Assembly: GCA_907163375.1 (NCBI GenBank) | Contig: CAJQUW010006319.1 | Coordinates: 102,715 to 166,714, forward strand | Direction of reading: 5' to 3' | Length of the DNA: 64,000 nt | Origin: Prostheceraeus crozeri | Taxonomy: Eukaryota; Platyhelminthes; Polycladida; Euryleptidae | Part shown: positions 62,581-64,000 of the stretch, one piece after another | Numbering within the stretch: position 1 is the first letter of the stretch | Layout: each line of letters opens with the position of its first letter | Position numbers and translations under genes: made by a program | The notes under the pieces: generated by a model | Databases searched by the model: none | What the model saw: only the letters and a program-made list of their open reading frames with translations | Told to the model about the DNA's origin: nothing

Positions 62581-64000
62581 CCGCACACCACGTTCCCCCC
62601 CCCCGAAGCCCATGCTCATCGCCACCCCTAACAAAACCCCCCACCAAAGACCACCAATAAAAAACCAAAACACCTAATAAAACCAACCGCCCCACACCTC
62701 CATCAAAACAACCACTTATCTAGCACCAAACACCAACATCCTCCACTAAAAAAAACCACAACCAAAAACCCAACACAAAAAACAACTACAACACCCCCCA
62801 TAAATCCCTCGAAACACTAACATAACCCCATCAACGACCACAAACACATTACCCCCCTCCCCCACTACCCATACTCCATCACCCCCCCCCCCCAAACAAT
62901 AAAACAAAACCAACACAACTAACTTAATAAAAAAACCCAAACCCCAAAAATCTATTCATTATAAATCTCTCGTAAAAACACTCACCCACCAGTCTAACAC
63001 ATCCCTCTCAGTACACGTCATACCTTTCTCCCTTCATTAACTCCCTAGAAACAAACCAAAAAAAGCAAAACAACCAAAAAAAAGAAACCCAAATTCTCCC
63101 CACTAACACTAAAAAATCAGAATCCCAACAACACCAACCAAAACTCACCTGCACCCAACTAACTCAAAAACAATAACCAAAACCTCTCACTAAAAAACCC
63201 CCTAAAAAACCACACCCCACAGGCCACCACACCCCACCCCAACTAACAAGTAAAAACCTAACAAGTGTATCCAATTAGAAAACACAAACTAACCAAATAA
63301 CTTACTTACACAAAGAAAACCAAAAACAAACTACAAATAAAAAACCTGAGCTGCGTATACACTCCGTTCTGAAAACTACAACAAACAAAACTCGAGCTCA
63401 GACCTATCAAAATCCTAACGCCCCTGCCCCCCCGACATAAACAACCTACCACTCACCCCCAAACCTAACTACCACTAAATACCAAACATCACAAACAAAG
63501 CAACCAACCACAACCCACCCAGACCCCACCCCCCACCCCCCACCCCCCCACCCCCTTACAAAACCACACCAAACAGGTAAATAACCACCAACACCCAATC
63601 AACAAAAAAAAAAAAAAATAATAAAAAACCAAACAATATTGCACACTCCATAACTTTAAGCAACCCCAGACTCCCGAACCAACACAAAATCCTCCCTTAT
63701 TACACATATCTTACTCGCTAATACACCGAACATCAACAACCCACACAACACCTCTCCTCCCCCCTCTACCGCAATAACAACCCCCACATCGATCCCCCAA
63801 CCACACTGTGTCCCACCAACCACCCCCCCGCCAACTCTACCCGCACGTTAAAACACCCCCGGCTTGCCCCCCCCCCGACCCCACCCCGCCCCCTCCCACC
63901 CCCCCACCAACCCCCCCCATCCTTATCCAAATCGTATCCCACACCGTAATCCCGCCTCACCCTCAACCAATCCTCACATTCTCCGCCTCCCAACAAAACC
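62581..64000. other. Gene-free A/C-rich low-complexity sequence to window end
   Basis: The texture of 43.2-58.05 kb returns: G-poor + strand, poly-C runs (12 C near 62,883-62,894, and runs near 63,524-63,552 and 63,869-63,877) and poly-A runs (17 bp near 63,603-63,619). No core, tandem period, RNA gene or gene-like open frame is visible. The low-G open frames on the - strand are composition-driven. Confidence 0.55.

Noticed and set aside
43201-64000. Retrotransposon, SINE or DNA transposon remains in the A/C-rich blocks
   Set aside because: No terminal repeats, no target duplications and no coding motifs were visible. Poly-A runs are scattered without associated element bodies.

Overview
This window holds no protein-coding or RNA gene that I can support. 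It is eukaryotic subtelomeric or telomere-adjacent DNA. About 43 kb is one tandem array of a composite satellite. A 15-kb gene-free, G-poor block follows, then a second 4.4-kb array of the same satellite, then more G-poor sequence to the end.

Each satellite unit joins two parts. The first is a core of about 150 bp with no telomeric similarity. It begins GTTAACGGCGAA, carries TGTTTTGGGCTGTAGAGCGA and CATCCGATGGGAAAACGGAG, and ends in an A-run/T-run dyad before CCTAAAATAACC. The second is a spacer of roughly 30 to 390 bp of degenerate CCCTAA hexamers (CCCTAG, CCCCAA, CCACAATAA and similar). I located 132 cores at 149-43,200 (one 5'-truncated) and 13 at 58,113-62,490. Mean spacing in the main array is about 327 bp. 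CCCTAA on the + strand means a TTAGGG-type telomere, with the chromosome end, if this is subtelomeric, to the left. No pure telomere tract is present. The taxon cannot be fixed: TTAGGG telomeres occur in vertebrates, many invertebrates, fungi and protists. CpG positions in the core often read TG or CA, which suggests a genome with cytosine methylation.

Layout: 1-39.5 kb is clean array with at least four linked core/spacer subfamilies and several multi-unit duplications: a 4.3-kb copy near the start, a 1.0-kb tandem pair at 2.4-4.5 kb, a 1.8-kb pair at 11.3-14.1 kb, a 1.70-kb tandem pair at 19.0-22.1 kb, a ~3.3-kb block copied 6.1-6.5 kb downstream, and a 4.78-kb-spaced pair at 29-35 kb. Copies differ by whole units gained or lost at junctions inside spacers, as unequal exchange would produce. 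From 38.6-40 kb rightwards single-base indels accumulate and the satellite dissolves near 43.2 kb. 43.2-58.05 kb is A/C-rich, nearly G-free in places, with alternating A-rich and C-rich texture and no core. At 58.05-62.49 kb the satellite returns in the same orientation with many small insertions; much of it is an indel-ridden copy of the ordered block at 39.5-42.5 kb and, in part, of the clean block at 35.4-36.6 kb. A/C-rich sequence then fills the window to its end.

All long open frames fall in the satellite (repeated TL, NP, LG or VR dipeptides plus core translation) or in the A/C-rich blocks (P/T/H-rich or G/W/V-rich). I treat them as composition artefacts. The noisy parts may well be unpolished long-read sequence rather than true genome structure.
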